A DNA stretch of 64,000 nt from Paraburkholderia diazotrophica (GCF_900108945.1 NZ_FNYE01000002.1:124001-188000); one strand, 5' to 3'. Counted from the stretch's first letter, positions 1 through 9,846 are shown. Notes: generated from the letters alone by a model not told the origin. Numbers and translations: made by a program.

Positions 1-60
1 ACGGCGATGAAGTCTTTCCGGTCGATGTTTTCGCGTATCAGTTCTTCGGGGTTTCGCATG
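1..60 (-). CDS. 5' end of an unidentified gene leaving the window on the left
   Basis: Reading leftwards from an ATG at 58-60, an open frame begins MRNPEELIRENIDRKDFIA and runs off the window edge. The acidic/basic alternation looks like real protein and the start lies 27 bases after the stop of the preceding minus-strand gene, so the two may form one transcript. Only about 20 residues are visible, so no function can be given. Confidence 0.45.
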
Positions 61-87
61 CCGCGTTATCCACGTCGGTCGTTGGGT

Positions 88-594
88 TCACGGATTGTTT
101 GCGACGCTTGCACGCAACCGATAGACGAGATTCGGGTCCTTGTCGACGATCGTCCATGTGGTCCAGTCGCCCGGCGGCACCTTCAGCGCCGGATGATTCG
201 CGCTCACCTGGCGCGGCTGTGGCGGCAGTTTGCAGCCGGTGTCCGTGGTGCGCATGCCCGGTTCTTCGAGCGTTTCCTGCGCGTCGATCGAGAACGTCAC
301 GCCGCTCGTATCCACCTGAGTCGGCGACACGGTCAGCGTGCGCGCGAGATCGATGCTGCCCGCCGGCACGTTCTTGCAGCCGACGTTGTTCTGCACCACG
401 TGATGATGCGTGTCGGTGCGCGCCTGGCCGACGGTCGTCGTGCCGTCGAATGTATCGATCTGCTGACCGTCGCGCATCACCTGCAATTCCCATTTGACGA
501 CGGCCGCCGCCGGGCGCTGTTGCGCCTGAGCCATCGGGGCCTGTGCGATCAGCGAGGCGCCGACCAGAAGGGCGGCGAAGCTGGTTTTCAACAT
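88..594 (-). CDS. small exported protein (DUF6013-like)
   Basis: This encodes about 168 residues beginning MLKTSFAALLVGASL, a signal peptide ending in an AQA-type cleavage site, so the product is probably periplasmic or secreted. The mature part has two cysteines (VGCKN and TGCKL) that could form a disulfide, and is otherwise a beta-rich, hydrophilic domain. I chose the ATG at 594 rather than 630 because it begins at the signal peptide and has a GGAGA about 10 bases upstream. The look of the protein matches small Burkholderia exported proteins annotated DUF6013; that assignment is from memory. The function is unknown. Confidence 0.6.
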   Translation of the reverse strand: MLKTSFAALLVGASLIAQAPMAQAQQRPAAAVVKWELQVMRDGQQIDTFDGTTTVGQARTDTHHHVVQNNVGCKNVPAGSIDLARTLTVSPTQVDTSGVTFSIDAQETLEEPGMRTTDTGCKLPPQPRQVSANHPALKVPPGDWTTWTIVDKDPNLVYRLRASVANNP

Positions 595-921
595 GAAAAG
601 AGAGTCTCCGGAATCGCTGCGTTTCGCCAAAGCGTGCGGTGTCCGCGCGTTCTTTCTTGCGACCGCCGACCATCTTACGCTTTATCGAGATAACGGTTTT
701 CTGACATTCGATCCTGAACCAAGGTTCAGCCTTCGACGGTAACAGTGCATTGCAGATAAGGGCGCGGACGTGGCGATTCAAGCAAGCGCCTCGCCCGCTG
801 CCGCCGTTAGCAGCACACCCGCGCGGCTGCTGGCTTGCATGGTATTTCGGCGTCGATACACTGAAACCGGAGCGGCGTCCGGGACGCTGCGGCTGCAAGT
901 CCGGCACAACGGGGTGAAGCG
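595..921. other. intergenic region between divergent genes
   Basis: This stretch separates the minus-strand exported protein gene from the plus-strand AAA ATPase and must hold both promoters. I see no convincing sigma-70 hexamers, no hairpin with a T-run and no credible small gene. Confidence 0.5.
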
Positions 922-1899
922 ATGACAACGGCAATGGTGAAACAGGAAATCGCGGTTGCATCGTTCAGCAAGGTCTACGACCTCGATCAGGTGGAGACGG
1001 CGCTGAACGAACTGAGCGAAGGCGCCAGCGACGCACTGCGTTCGACGTACGAGAAGATGCTCAAGGTTGGCAACCTGCGTTTTTGCGTGAAGCCGAACCG
1101 GATGCCGTCCATCGACGATCTGATCGGCGCGCTGCCCAACTTCAACGAGCCGCTCGACGATATCCGCAAGCAGGTCGCGCTGTGCCTCGAAACGGACGAC
1201 CGGCTGGAGCTGATGCCGATCCTGCTGCTCGGCGATCCGGGCATCGGCAAGACGCACTTCGCGAAGCAACTCGCGCGGATGCTCGGCACGTCGTATCACT
1301 ATGTCGCGATGAGTTCACTGACGGCGGGCTGGGTTCTGTCGGGCGCGTCGTCGCAATGGAAGAACGCGAAGCCGGGCAAGGTGTTCGACGCGCTCGTGCA
1401 CGGCAGCTATGCAAACCCGGTGATCGCCGTCGATGAAATCGACAAGGCGACGGGCGATTCGCAATACGATCCGCTCGGCGCGCTCTACGCATTGCTCGAA
1501 CACGACACCGCGCAGACATTCATCGACGAGTTCGCGGAAATCCCGATCAACGCTGGCCACGTGATCTGGATCGCGACCGCGAACGACGAGCGCGCAATTC
1601 CCGAGCCGATCCTCAACCGGATGAACGTCTACGAGATTCCGCCGCCGGATCGCGAGGGCTCGCGGCGCATCGCGCAGTCGATCTACGACGAGATCCGCTT
1701 GGCGCATGGCTGGGGGCAGCGCTTTCCGGCGGAAATGGGCGAAGAAACGCTCGACGCGCTGGCGCAAGCGTCGCCGCGCGAAATGCGGCGCGCGATTCTG
1801 AACGGCTTCGGCTCGGCGCGCATCGCAGGCCGCGATCACATAAGCGCCGACGATATCCGCCTTGACTACAACTCGCGCCGCAAACCGATCGGTTTCTAA
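922..1899 (+). CDS. AAA-family ATPase
   Basis: A 325-residue cytoplasmic AAA ATPase. Walker A is GDPGIGKTHF near residue 105, Walker B is VIAVDEIDKA near 170, a sensor-1-like WIATAND follows near 217, and an arginine-finger region (ILNRMNVYEIPPP) comes after it. The C-terminal helical lid contains SPREMRRAILNGFGSARIAGR. The overall plan resembles the AAA module of Lon, but there is no protease domain and no Lon N-domain, so this is a stand-alone remodelling ATPase. It is monocistronic: a strong terminator follows and the upstream gene is divergent. The substrate is unknown. Confidence 0.85.
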   Translation: MTTAMVKQEIAVASFSKVYDLDQVETALNELSEGASDALRSTYEKMLKVGNLRFCVKPNRMPSIDDLIGALPNFNEPLDDIRKQVALCLETDDRLELMPILLLGDPGIGKTHFAKQLARMLGTSYHYVAMSSLTAGWVLSGASSQWKNAKPGKVFDALVHGSYANPVIAVDEIDKATGDSQYDPLGALYALLEHDTAQTFIDEFAEIPINAGHVIWIATANDERAIPEPILNRMNVYEIPPPDREGSRRIAQSIYDEIRLAHGWGQRFPAEMGEETLDALAQASPREMRRAILNGFGSARIAGRDHISADDIRLDYNSRRKPIGF

Positions 1900-1924
1900 C
1901 GGCGCCAGCGCGATTTATGCGAAC

Positions 1925-1947
1925 GGCCGCGCTAGCGCGGCCTTTTT
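1925..1947 (+). terminator. Rho-independent terminator of the AAA ATPase gene
   Basis: GGCCGCGC and GCGCGGCC form a perfect 8-bp stem closed by TA and followed directly by TTTTT. Confidence 0.9.
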
Positions 1948-2122
1948 ATTGTTCGGATGATGCGGGCTATTCCACGCCGCGCGAAGGGCGATTCGCGTCC
2001 GATATGAATCAATCCGGCAACAGTCAATTCCATTAATCAGGGTCGGCAACGCGATAGGCGAGGACTAGACTGCGTTCATCGAAATGCGAACCGCGTTTCC
2101 AAACTCACGTCAGGAACCGATC

Positions 2123-2410
2123 ATGAAAACGTCTTCGCTTGCAGCACTGTTGATTTCCGCAATGGTCGCCGTGCCGGCTTTCGCGAGCGGCTACAGTCCG
2201 GCTCCGTCGCAAACGCTGTCTACGCAGAACGGTCCGAAGACGCGCGCCGAAGTGAGGGCGGAACTGGCGCAAGCCCGCGCAAACGGCGAACTGAGCCTGA
2301 ATCCGAACGCGCCCGCGTACCCGCAGCAGTTCGCGATGGGCGGCTATACGGTGCCCGTCGCGCAGGCGAATCTGCGCCATCTTTTCAAACGCACAACTGC
2401 CGTGGATTGA
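2123..2410 (+). CDS. DUF4148 small exported protein
   Basis: A protein of about 95 residues starting MKTSSLAALLISAMVAVPAF, a classical signal peptide cleaved after AFA. The mature part carries the DUF4148 hallmark, a helix of the type KTRAEVRAELAQARANGEL followed by a proline-rich YPQQF segment. These proteins are abundant in Burkholderia and act in the periplasm, but their role is not established. The start at 2123 has AGGAACC upstream at good spacing; the in-frame ATG at 2084 would put 13 polar residues in front of the signal peptide. A hairpin downstream closes the transcript. Confidence 0.85.
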   Translation: MKTSSLAALLISAMVAVPAFASGYSPAPSQTLSTQNGPKTRAEVRAELAQARANGELSLNPNAPAYPQQFAMGGYTVPVAQANLRHLFKRTTAVD

Positions 2411-2525
2411 TCAACCCTGTTGTGGCGCGCGTGGAACGCTGGCCCGCGATGGTGCGCCGGAATTCACCAGGAATGCGCGTCGTCGGCGTACACTGAGTCG
2501 AACGCGCTAGCGTTCCCACATATCG

Positions 2526-2557
2526 ATGCCCGCAGCCGAGTCAGGCTGCGGGCATTT
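2526..2557 (+). terminator. hairpin terminator downstream of the DUF4148 gene
   Basis: ATGCCCGCAGCC (2526-2537) pairs perfectly with GGCTGCGGGCAT (2544-2555), loop GAGTCA, followed by a short T-run (TTTGTG). Confidence 0.75.
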
Positions 2558-2696
2558 GTGTCTGTGGCGCGCTGTGCGATTTCGCATTGTGCATGTGAAG
2601 CGTTCGACAGCGCGCGGCTGCGAGTCATCAGGTGCCGCACGCTTTCGATATCCAGTTGGATGACGAGACAGAACGCGGCGCATCGAGCCGCGTCCA

Positions 2697-3809
2697 ATGG
2701 ACATGGATCAGATCGAATGTGTGGTGATCGGCGCTGGTGTCGTCGGTCTTGCCGTCGCGCGCGCTCTGGCTGCGCGTGGACGTGAAGTGATCGTGCTCGA
2801 AGCGGCCGAAGCCATCGGTGTCGGCACGAGTTCGCGCAACAGTGAAGTGATACACGCGGGCATCTACTATCCGCGCGGCTCACTCAAGGCGACGCTGTGC
2901 GTGCGCGGCCGCGAGATGCTCTACGACTACTGCGCCGAGCGCGGCGTGCCGTATCAGCGCTGCGGCAAGCTGCTGGTCGCGACCGCGCGCAATCAGATTC
3001 CCCAACTCGAAAGCATCATGGCGCGCGGCAAGGAAAACGGCGTGCTCGACCTGATGCGCATTTCCGGCGAGGACGCACAGGAACTGGAGCCGTCGCTACG
3101 ATGCGTCGAAGCGGTGTTCTCGCCGCAGACGGGCATCGTCGACAGCCATCAGTTGATGCTGGCGCTGCTCGGCGATGCCGAGCGCGACGGCGCGATCTGC
3201 GCGTTTCATGCGCCCGTCGAAGCGGTCGAGGCGATCAACGGGCGCTTTGTCGTGAAGGTCGGCGGCAGTTCGCCGACCACGATCGGCGCGGCGTGCGTGA
3301 TCAACAGCGCGGGCCTGCATGCGAACGCGCTTGCGCGCAAGATTCGCGGACTCGACGCGCGTCACGTGCCGCCGCTCTATCTCGCGCGCGGCAACTACTT
3401 CAGCATTTCAGGCCGCGCGCCGTTTAGCCGCCTGATCTATCCGATGCCGAACGAAGCGGGGCTCGGCGTGCATCTGACGATCGACCTCGGCGGACAGACG
3501 CGTTTTGGTCCCGATGTCGAATGGGTCGATTCGATCGGCTATGACGTCGATCCGCGTCGCGCCGAGTCGTTCTATGCCGCGATCCGCGCGTACTGGCCCG
3601 GGCTTCCCGATGACGCGCTGCAACCGGCCTATGCGGGTATTCGTCCGAAGCTGTCGGGGCCCGGCGAGCCAGCCGCCGACTTCCTGATTCAAGGTCCCGC
3701 CGCGCATGGCGTGCGCGGGCTGGTGAACCTGTTCGGTATCGAGTCGCCGGGACTGACGGCATCGCTTGCGATTGCGCAGCGCGTATGCGAAGTGAGCGGT
3801 CGCGCGTAG
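2697..3809 (+). CDS. FAD-dependent oxidoreductase, L-2-hydroxyglutarate oxidase-like
   Basis: A 370-residue D-amino-acid-oxidase superfamily flavoenzyme. The N-terminus has the Rossmann dinucleotide motif [16 protein letters not shown] and an acidic strand end (VIVLEAAE). The segment [18 protein letters not shown] near residue 46 is typical of the LhgO group, which oxidises L-2-hydroxyglutarate to 2-oxoglutarate with electrons passed to oxygen or quinone. The C-terminus [17 protein letters not shown] completes the FAD site. Length fits LhgO-type enzymes (about 370-400). The start may be either of two ATGs six bases apart. The gene stands alone. Other 2-hydroxyacid substrates cannot be excluded. 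Confidence 0.8.
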   Translation: MDMDQIECVVIGAGVVGLAVARALAARGREVIVLEAAEAIGVGTSSRNSEVIHAGIYYPRGSLKATLCVRGREMLYDYCAERGVPYQRCGKLLVATARNQIPQLESIMARGKENGVLDLMRISGEDAQELEPSLRCVEAVFSPQTGIVDSHQLMLALLGDAERDGAICAFHAPVEAVEAINGRFVVKVGGSSPTTIGAACVINSAGLHANALARKIRGLDARHVPPLYLARGNYFSISGRAPFSRLIYPMPNEAGLGVHLTIDLGGQTRFGPDVEWVDSIGYDVDPRRAESFYAAIRAYWPGLPDDALQPAYAGIRPKLSGPGEPAADFLIQGPAAHGVRGLVNLFGIESPGLTASLAIAQRVCEVSGRA

Positions 3810-4119
3810 CTGCGAGTGGTTCGCAAAAGCGGGCGGCAGGTTCGCGGAGCCCACGGCCGATTCGCAGAAACCAACGGCAGCCGATTCGTAGACACCAACG
3901 GCGCGAACGCGCGAGCGCCGATATGTAGCGAAGGTGACGCCGCCGTGACACGCATACGATCTTCATAATCCAACCGCACGCGATTCAACGTCCACGCTAC
4001 GGATTTGCTTATGACGGGCATTTCAGGCATCACGCGCGTCGGCTTCATTGCTATGCTTGGGGACGGCTGTCGTCAGAACGGCTTGGTCAATACCCACAAG
4101 AGAAACGGAGTGAGTCCCC
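3810..4119. other. intergenic region with a short imperfect tandem repeat
   Basis: No gene is visible. Around 3855-3901 a unit of about 24 bases containing CCGATTCG and ACCAACGG occurs twice with small differences. The 3' part must carry the HiPIP promoter, and AGAAACGGAGTGAG before 4120 supplies the ribosome binding site. Confidence 0.5.
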
Positions 4120-4431
4120 ATGAAAAATTCCCGTCGTACCTTTTTGATCACGAGCATCGGCGTTGCGTCTTCGCTCGCGCTGTCCCGCCAGGCGTTCGCC
4201 GATGCGCCGAAGGTCGCCGAATCCGATCCGACCGCGCAGGCACTCGGCTACAAGGAAGACGCGACGAAAGTCGACAAGGCCAAGTACGCGAAATACGCTG
4301 CCGGCCAGGACTGCGGCAACTGCAGCTTCTTCCAGGGCAAGCCCACCGACGCCTATGCACCATGCCCGATGTTCGCGGGCAAGCAGGTGGCCAACAAGGG
4401 CTGGTGCAGCGCATATAACAAGAAGGCCTGA
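4120..4431 (+). CDS. high-potential iron-sulfur protein (HiPIP)
   Basis: A 103-residue periplasmic electron carrier. The N-terminus carries a twin-arginine signal (SRRTFLITS) followed by a hydrophobic stretch ending in AFA, as expected for a cofactor-loaded Tat substrate. The mature domain has the four cysteine ligands of a HiPIP [4Fe-4S] cluster: CGNC, then PCPMF, then GWCSAYNKKA at the C-terminus. Length and cysteine spacing match the family. It probably shuttles electrons between a cytochrome bc1-type complex and a terminal acceptor. The gene is monocistronic with its own terminator. Confidence 0.93.
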   Translation: MKNSRRTFLITSIGVASSLALSRQAFADAPKVAESDPTAQALGYKEDATKVDKAKYAKYAAGQDCGNCSFFQGKPTDAYAPCPMFAGKQVANKGWCSAYNKKA

Positions 4432-4510
4432 GCGAAGCGTCGCGAAGTTCATGGGTGCGTGATGGGCGATGCATCGCGGCATCGCTCAGCGCGCCCTTCG
4501 CAGCAGCCGA

Positions 4511-4553
4511 AGAGAGCGCCCGCCGCGCAATGCGGCGTGGCGCTCTCTTATCT
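4511..4553 (+). terminator. Rho-independent terminator downstream of the HiPIP gene
   Basis: AGAGAGCGCC (4511-4520) pairs with GGCGCTCTCT (4539-4548). An inner CGCCGC/GCGGCG stem extends the hairpin, and a T-rich tract (TATCTT) follows. Confidence 0.8.
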
Positions 4554-4639
4554 TGTGGGCGCGCTTTTGCCTTATGAATGTGGTTGAAACGGAGTGTCGC
4601 GCTCCTATACACCCGCAAGGGGTGCGCGCGGGGCCTTGC

Positions 4640-5294
4640 CGCCCCATTCGAATCACATTCTGCCGCTCGCGATTGCGCCGCTGTGCTCGGCGATCGGCAT
4701 CGGAGCGCCGGTCGTCATCGTGATCGGCCGCTTGCTGCAAGGCTTCCCCTCAGGTGGCGAGTTCGGCAGTTCGAGTGTGCTGCTGATCGAAGCGGCGCCG
4801 TTCTCGAAATGCCGCTTCTACGGCAACTGGCAGATGGCGGGCCAGGCAGCGGCGCTGCCGCTCGGCGCCGCTGCTGCTCGGCGCCGTCGTCAGCGCGCTG
4901 GTGACACGCGGGTTATCGCCGGAAGCGCTCAAGTCGTGGGGCTGGCGTGTGCCGTTCGTCATCGGGCGCGTGATCGGGCCGATCGGCTACGACATCCGCC
5001 CGTATCTCGCGGATTCCGAAGCATTTCTGCACGCGAAGCCCGTTCGGTGCGCTGATGGCCGAACTCTTTCCTGCGAGCGTGCGCTCGATCGGTCGTTCGC
5101 TCGTGTACAACTTCGCGGTGATGCTGTTCGGCGGCTTCGGCCAGCTCATCGTCACGTGGCTCATCAAAACGTCGGTTTCTCCGCTCGCGCCGACGTCCTA
5201 CGTGATGCGCGGACTCGCACTGTCGATCATCGCCGTCGCGTGCGTGCCGGCCCAGCGTCGCGCCGATCTCGACGCGATGCGCAAGCCCGCCTGA
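4640..5294 (+). pseudogene. broken MHS-family (metabolite:H+ symporter) MFS transporter
   Basis: Fragments of one MHS transporter lie in three reading frames. Frame 1 has GRLLQGFPSGGEFGSSSVLL and NWQMAGQAAALPLG. After about 4865 the reading continues in another frame as SPEALKSWGWRVPFVIG and ADSEAFLHAKP. From about 5045 a third frame reads AELFPASVRSIGRSLVYNF and MLFGGFGQLIVTWLI, ending at 5294. The N-terminal helices and the segment between helices 6 and 9 are missing, so at least two deletions or frameshifts are needed. It cannot make a functional 12-helix permease. The substrate of the ancestor cannot be told. Confidence 0.85.
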
Positions 5295-5322
5295 GTGTTC
5301 TCCTGATCCTTTTCGCGACGGC

Positions 5323-6894
5323 CTAGATTCGTGCGGGCATCAGCGGCGGCCGCCTGTCGAACCACGGACGCGCCGTCTCCAGTTGAGCCGCGAGCCGCAG
5401 CAACGTCGCTTCGCCGCCTTCGCGCGTCGCGAACTGCACGCCGATCGGCAGGCCGCGCGCATTCCAGTAGAGCGGTACGGACATCGCCGGTTGGCCCGTC
5501 AGATTAAAGAGTTCCGTGCAGCCCGCCCATGCGAACGCCCTGTTCGAGACATCCGTCAGCAGCTTGCGCATCAGCGGTTCGACAGGGACCGTCGTGACCG
5601 CGCGCATCTGCATTTTCTCGACGGCGGTCGGCTGCATTTCGCCGATCTTGATCGGTGCGGAGGCAAGCGTCGCGCACAGGATTACGTCGTAACGCGTCAT
5701 CAGATCGGCGAGTTTCGCGCTGACGCTGCGCTGCGCCTTGAGCGCCTCGGGCAGTTCGCGCTCGCCGAGCTTGCGGCCGATATGTCCCATCGTCCATGTG
5801 GCGATTTCGAACTGGTCGCGGTTCGGCTTGCGCCCGGTGATCTGATCGGCCTTCAGCACGAGATTCTCGGCGCTCACCGACCAGATCATCAGAAACGCTT
5901 CGCGCAGGCTCGCGAAGTCGATGCCGAGCGAGACGGGTTCGATGCGATGGCCCAGCGATGCCGCGAGGTGCGCGGCATCGTCGAGCGCGGCGCGGGCGTC
6001 GGGCGACAGCGCGGGCGCGAACATCGGGTCCGTCACGAATGCGATGTGCAGCGGCTTGCACGGTTCGCGCGTCGCGGCGAGGAAAGTGCCGGGCGCGCCC
6101 ATCGGCCGTTCCGCGTTGCCGGAGGTGAGATCGAGCAGCAACGCGCTGTCGCGCACGCTGCGCGAAACGGCGTGATCGATCCCGAGTTCGCCGGGCAGGG
6201 GCACGCCATTCGACGGCTGGCGTCCGCGCGACGGCTTGAGCCCGAAGAGGCCGCAGCACGAAGCGGGAATGCGGATCGAACCGCCGCCGTCCGACGCATG
6301 CGCGAGCGGCACGATGCCCGCCGCGACGGCCGCGGCCGAGCCGCCGCTCGAACCGCCCGGCGTGTGATCGAGATTCCACGGATTGCGGCACGGGCCAAAC
6401 AGTTCGGGCTCCGTAAAAGGCATCTGGCCCATCTCCGACGTGCTCGTCTTGCCGAAGATATTGAGGCCGGCGGCGCGTGTCAGCGCGACGAGCGGGGCGT
6501 CTTCGGTGGGAACGTAATGCCGGTAATGACGGCTGCCCATCGACATGCGCAGCCCTTTGACGGGCAGTCCCAGGTCCTTGATCAGATACGGCACGCCGGC
6601 GAGCGGGCCGTCGCCGAGCGCATCTGCGTCCGGCGCACCGGCAGCAAGCGCACCAGCGACCGGGGCATACGTGCTGCCGTTCGCGCGCTCGCGCGATGCG
6701 CGCTGGCGAGCGGCGTCGTAATCCTTCAGAACGATCGCGTTGATGGCGGGATTGGCGGCCTCGGCGCGCGCGATCGCCGTTTCGAGCAGCTCGCGCGCGC
6801 TCACCTTGCGTTTGCGCACGAGATCGGCGAGGCCGATCGCATCATGATCGAGATAGTCGGCTTGCACGACGAAGTCCCCCGCCCGGATTGGCAT
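5323..6894 (-). CDS. amidase (amidase-signature family)
   Basis: A 523-residue amidase-signature hydrolase, cytoplasmic (no signal peptide). The Ser-cisSer-Lys triad is visible: Lys about 106 in YLIKDLG, the cis-Ser in [11 protein letters not shown] near 180-190, and the nucleophilic Ser about 206 in DGGGSIRIP. The length is typical of the family, whose members hydrolyse amides, nitrile-derived amides or amino-acid amides; the substrate is not predictable here. The neighbouring dienelactone hydrolase is on the same strand 84 bases upstream, so co-transcription is possible. Confidence 0.9.
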   Translation of the reverse strand: MPIRAGDFVVQADYLDHDAIGLADLVRKRKVSARELLETAIARAEAANPAINAIVLKDYDAARQRASRERANGSTYAPVAGALAAGAPDADALGDGPLAGVPYLIKDLGLPVKGLRMSMGSRHYRHYVPTEDAPLVALTRAAGLNIFGKTSTSEMGQMPFTEPELFGPCRNPWNLDHTPGGSSGGSAAAVAAGIVPLAHASDGGGSIRIPASCCGLFGLKPSRGRQPSNGVPLPGELGIDHAVSRSVRDSALLLDLTSGNAERPMGAPGTFLAATREPCKPLHIAFVTDPMFAPALSPDARAALDDAAHLAASLGHRIEPVSLGIDFASLREAFLMIWSVSAENLVLKADQITGRKPNRDQFEIATWTMGHIGRKLGERELPEALKAQRSVSAKLADLMTRYDVILCATLASAPIKIGEMQPTAVEKMQMRAVTTVPVEPLMRKLLTDVSNRAFAWAGCTELFNLTGQPAMSVPLYWNARGLPIGVQFATREGGEATLLRLAAQLETARPWFDRRPPLMPARI

Positions 6895-6978
6895 GTTGTT
6901 GACGACACGCGCGGGCTGCCGGTGACGTGACGCACAGATGTCAGGCGCGACGCAGCCACGTCACGCCTCTAGCGTAAC

Positions 6979-7677
6979 TTACGCGTGGGTGGCGAGGAAA
7001 GTCAGCGTGCGGCCGTGCGCGAGCGCCGCCGAGTGCTGGTGATAGCTCGCGCGCTCGGTGCAGTTGAAGCCGTGATCGGCGTTCGGATAGATGTACAGCT
7101 CGGCGTCGTCGCGGCCCGCGAAGCGCTCCTTCACTTCGCCGACTGCCGACAGCGGAATGCCGTGGTCCAGTTCGCCGTAATGGAACTGCATCGGCACCTT
7201 GATCTGCGGCGCCTTGTCCAGCTGGTTCTGGATGCCGCCGCCGTAGTACGACACGGCGATATCGAGCGTACCTTCGGCTGCCGCCAGATACGCGAGACGT
7301 CCGCCGAAGCAATAGCCGATGCCCGCTACCTTGCCCGTCGCTTCGGGCATCGCGCGCAGCGCAGCTGCCGTTGCGCCGATGTCCGCGACGGCGAGCTCGA
7401 CGTTGGTCTTTTGCAGGATCTCGATGCCCCTGTCGCGATCCGCGCCCACGTACCCGAGTTCGACGCGCGGCTGCGTGCGCCAGAAGATGTCCGGTGCGAT
7501 CGCGATATAGCCGTCCTGCGCATATTGATCGACGACGTCGCGAATGTGGCCGTTCACGCCGAAGATCTCCTGAATGATGATGACGGCCGGACCCTTACCG
7601 CTTTTCGGCGTCGACATGTACGCGCCAAACGAGTCATTGCCGGTCGGAATGTCGATCCATCGGGAAGTCACGCTCAC
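6979..7677 (-). CDS. dienelactone hydrolase family protein
   Basis: A 232-residue alpha/beta hydrolase of the dienelactone hydrolase family. Visible catalytic elements are Glu37 in QEIFG, the nucleophile Cys123 in GYCFGG, Asp171 in GELDHG and His202 in NADHGF, which is the family's Cys-Asp-His triad. Classical members open dienelactones in chloroaromatic degradation; many chromosomal paralogues have broader or unknown esterase roles, and no other chlorocatechol genes lie nearby. The start is a GTG at 7677 preceded by an excellent AAGGAG. It is probably transcribed together with the amidase downstream. Confidence 0.88.
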   Translation of the reverse strand: MSVTSRWIDIPTGNDSFGAYMSTPKSGKGPAVIIIQEIFGVNGHIRDVVDQYAQDGYIAIAPDIFWRTQPRVELGYVGADRDRGIEILQKTNVELAVADIGATAAALRAMPEATGKVAGIGYCFGGRLAYLAAAEGTLDIAVSYYGGGIQNQLDKAPQIKVPMQFHYGELDHGIPLSAVGEVKERFAGRDDAELYIYPNADHGFNCTERASYHQHSAALAHGRTLTFLATHA

Positions 7678-8592
7678 GTTGTTTCTCCTTGCATAAACGG
7701 GGATGCCGCGGTCGGGCTGCTGCTGTTGGACCGCTACGGTTGGACCGCCGCGCTGCGGGCAGACAATCGTTTGCGCGCGCCTGGCCCGCAGCGGGCGCTC
7801 AGTGTGCCATCAAAAGAAAGCGGCTGCAGCAGGCGCTCGCGCGCGCTGACGGTTGACTGACGCGCTTCGCCGACGGCACCGCGCCCGTAAGCGGGTTGAA
7901 GCGATGGCGATGGTTCACCGGCCCGCCGCGCGGGCTTCGCAGGCGTTGACGCATGAGTTGCGCACGTGTCCGCGCACTCGTCTGAGGAACACCATCTTGA
8001 ATGCGCCGAATGGACGCAAGTCCCGAGACAGCGCAGTGATACTGATCCGTACGCTTTACCGAGAATTTCGCGTGGGAGCCATCGGCATCCGCGCGTGCGT
8101 CGAATGCCCGAAGTGCCGCTTGCACCTACACCTATATATAGGAGCAGCGCATAAGAAAAAATGAGAACGTTCTCAGTGCTGGTTTATCAACTTTACGTTC
8201 ACGCGTTATGACGGGATCGGTGCATATCCGGCGCATTAACGGACGATACCCGCGAAGCTTGAGGTCCGCGTTATAGAAGAAAGCCTCGTATTCCCCAGAG
8301 CCGTATGGATTGGCGCTTGCGGGGCGGCGTTGTGGCCCGATTCACGACTAAATGGGACAAACGCTATTGGTAGTGTTCCCACTTACTCAAAAAAACCCCA
8401 CAAATTAATTTGATGGCCTACACTTGCGCGCAAGCGCGGGGCGCCACCTGCCACAAACAGGCTGGAACGCGTGCTTGCCAAGTGCATGAACGATGCATCC
8501 GGCGGAGTCGTCCACGGGATTTGAGCGACACGTGAAGGAAGCGGGGCACAAGGGCGATTACGTTGTTTTTGGGACCGAAATCGGAGACTTAC
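7678..8592. other. long gene-free region upstream of the amino acid binding protein gene
   Basis: About 0.9 kb lies between the divergent dienelactone hydrolase and binding-protein genes. Short open frames occur on both strands, but none has a plausible start, composition or recognisable domain. A perfect 14-bp palindrome lies at 8162-8175, and the DNA around 8140-8420 is noticeably more AT-rich, which suggests the promoter and leader of the downstream gene. Confidence 0.5.
8162..8175. promoter_or_regulatory. 14-bp perfect palindrome, possible operator
   Basis: TGAGAACGTTCTCA is a perfect palindrome with a central CG, the symmetry seen in LacI/GalR-type operators. It sits about 420 bases before the binding-protein start and 485 bases upstream of the dienelactone hydrolase gene. 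No regulator gene is adjacent, so its role is inference only. Confidence 0.35.
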
Positions 8593-9738
8593 ATGAACAT
8601 CAAAATTCAAAAGCTGTTGCCGATCAGCGCTGCGGCGATGCTGTTTGCAACGTTGGCGACGACGGCTTCGGCAGATACCGTTGTCAAGATCGGCCATGTT
8701 GCACCCTTGACTGGGGGCATCGCTCACCTGGGCAAGGACAACGAGAATGGCGCACGTCTCGCAGTCGAGGAAATCAACGCGAAGGGGCTGACGGTCGGTG
8801 GCCAGAAGGTCACGCTGCAACTGGACGCACAGGACGACGCGGCCGACCCGCGTACGGCTACGCAGGTCGCGCAGAAGCTGGTCGACGACAAGGTCGTCGC
8901 CGTGGTCGGCCACCTGAACTCGGGCACGTCGATTCCGGCTTCGAAGATCTACAGCGATGCAGGCATCGTCCAGATCTCGCCGTCGGCAACGAACCCGGCA
9001 TACACGCAACAGGGCTTCAAGACGACGTACCGCGTCGTGGCGACCGACGCGCAGCAAGGTCCGGCACTGGCTAACTATGCAGGCAAGGTCCTGAAGGTGA
9101 AGAGCGTCGCGATCGTCGACGACTCGACGGCTTACGGCCAGGGTCTCGCGAACGAATTCGAGAAGACGGCCAAGTCGCTGGGCCTGAACGTGATGTCGCA
9201 TGACGCGACGAACGACAAGGCCGTCGACTTCCGCGCCATTCTGACGAAGATCAAGGGCGAAAACCCGGACGCCATCATGTACGGCGGCATGGACGCAACG
9301 GGCGGCCCGTTCGCGAAGCAGGCGAAGCAGCTCGGCCTGCGTGCGAAGGTGCTGGCCGGCGACGGCGTGTGTACCGACAAGCTGTCTGACCTGGCAGGCG
9401 ACGCAACCGACAATATCGTCTGCTCGGAAGCCGGCATGGCGCTCGAGAAGATGGAAGGCGGCGCGGCGTTCCAGGCGAAGTATCAGAAGCGCTTCGGCCA
9501 GCCGATCCAGATCTACGCTCCGTTCACGTATGACGCTGTGTACATCATCGTCGACGCAATGAAGCGTTCGAACTCGACCGATCCGGCGAAGATTCTCGCA
9601 GCGATGCCGAACACCGACTACAAGGGTGTGATCGGCGAAACGACGTTCGACTCGAAGGGCGACCTGAAGCACGGCGTGATCTCGCTGTACAACTACAAGT
9701 CGGGCAAGAAGACGCTGCTCGACGTCGTCAAGATGTAA
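8593..9738 (+). CDS. branched-chain amino acid ABC transporter substrate-binding protein (LivJ-like)
   Basis: A periplasmic binding protein of about 381 residues. It starts with a signal peptide (MNIKIQKLLPISAAAML, cleaved after ASA), then VVKIGHVAPLTGGIAHLGKD, the typical LivJ/LivK opening, followed by the two-lobe type I fold (VVGHLNSGTSIPAS; VAIVDDSTAYGQG; YAPFTYDAVYIIVDAM). It captures leucine, isoleucine, valine or related ligands for an ABC importer. No permease or ATPase genes are adjacent, so it is an orphan binding protein using a complex encoded elsewhere. The start at 8593 has GGAGAC at proper spacing. A strong terminator follows. Confidence 0.93.
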   Translation: MNIKIQKLLPISAAAMLFATLATTASADTVVKIGHVAPLTGGIAHLGKDNENGARLAVEEINAKGLTVGGQKVTLQLDAQDDAADPRTATQVAQKLVDDKVVAVVGHLNSGTSIPASKIYSDAGIVQISPSATNPAYTQQGFKTTYRVVATDAQQGPALANYAGKVLKVKSVAIVDDSTAYGQGLANEFEKTAKSLGLNVMSHDATNDKAVDFRAILTKIKGENPDAIMYGGMDATGGPFAKQAKQLGLRAKVLAGDGVCTDKLSDLAGDATDNIVCSEAGMALEKMEGGAAFQAKYQKRFGQPIQIYAPFTYDAVYIIVDAMKRSNSTDPAKILAAMPNTDYKGVIGETTFDSKGDLKHGVISLYNYKSGKKTLLDVVKM

Positions 9739-9810
9739 GAGCGGTTGTCGCGGGCGGTGAGCGGCTCGCCGCTCTCCGTCTGACGCCGAGCCGGCCGGAA
9801 GGCCCCAGGA

Positions 9811-9846
9811 GGCACGCGGGTTTCGACCCGCGTGCCTTTTGTTTTT
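9811..9846 (+). terminator. Rho-independent terminator of the binding-protein gene
   Basis: GGCACGCGGG (9811-9820) and CCCGCGTGCC (9827-9836) form a perfect 10-bp stem with a TTTCGA loop, followed by TTTTGTTTTT. Confidence 0.93.
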
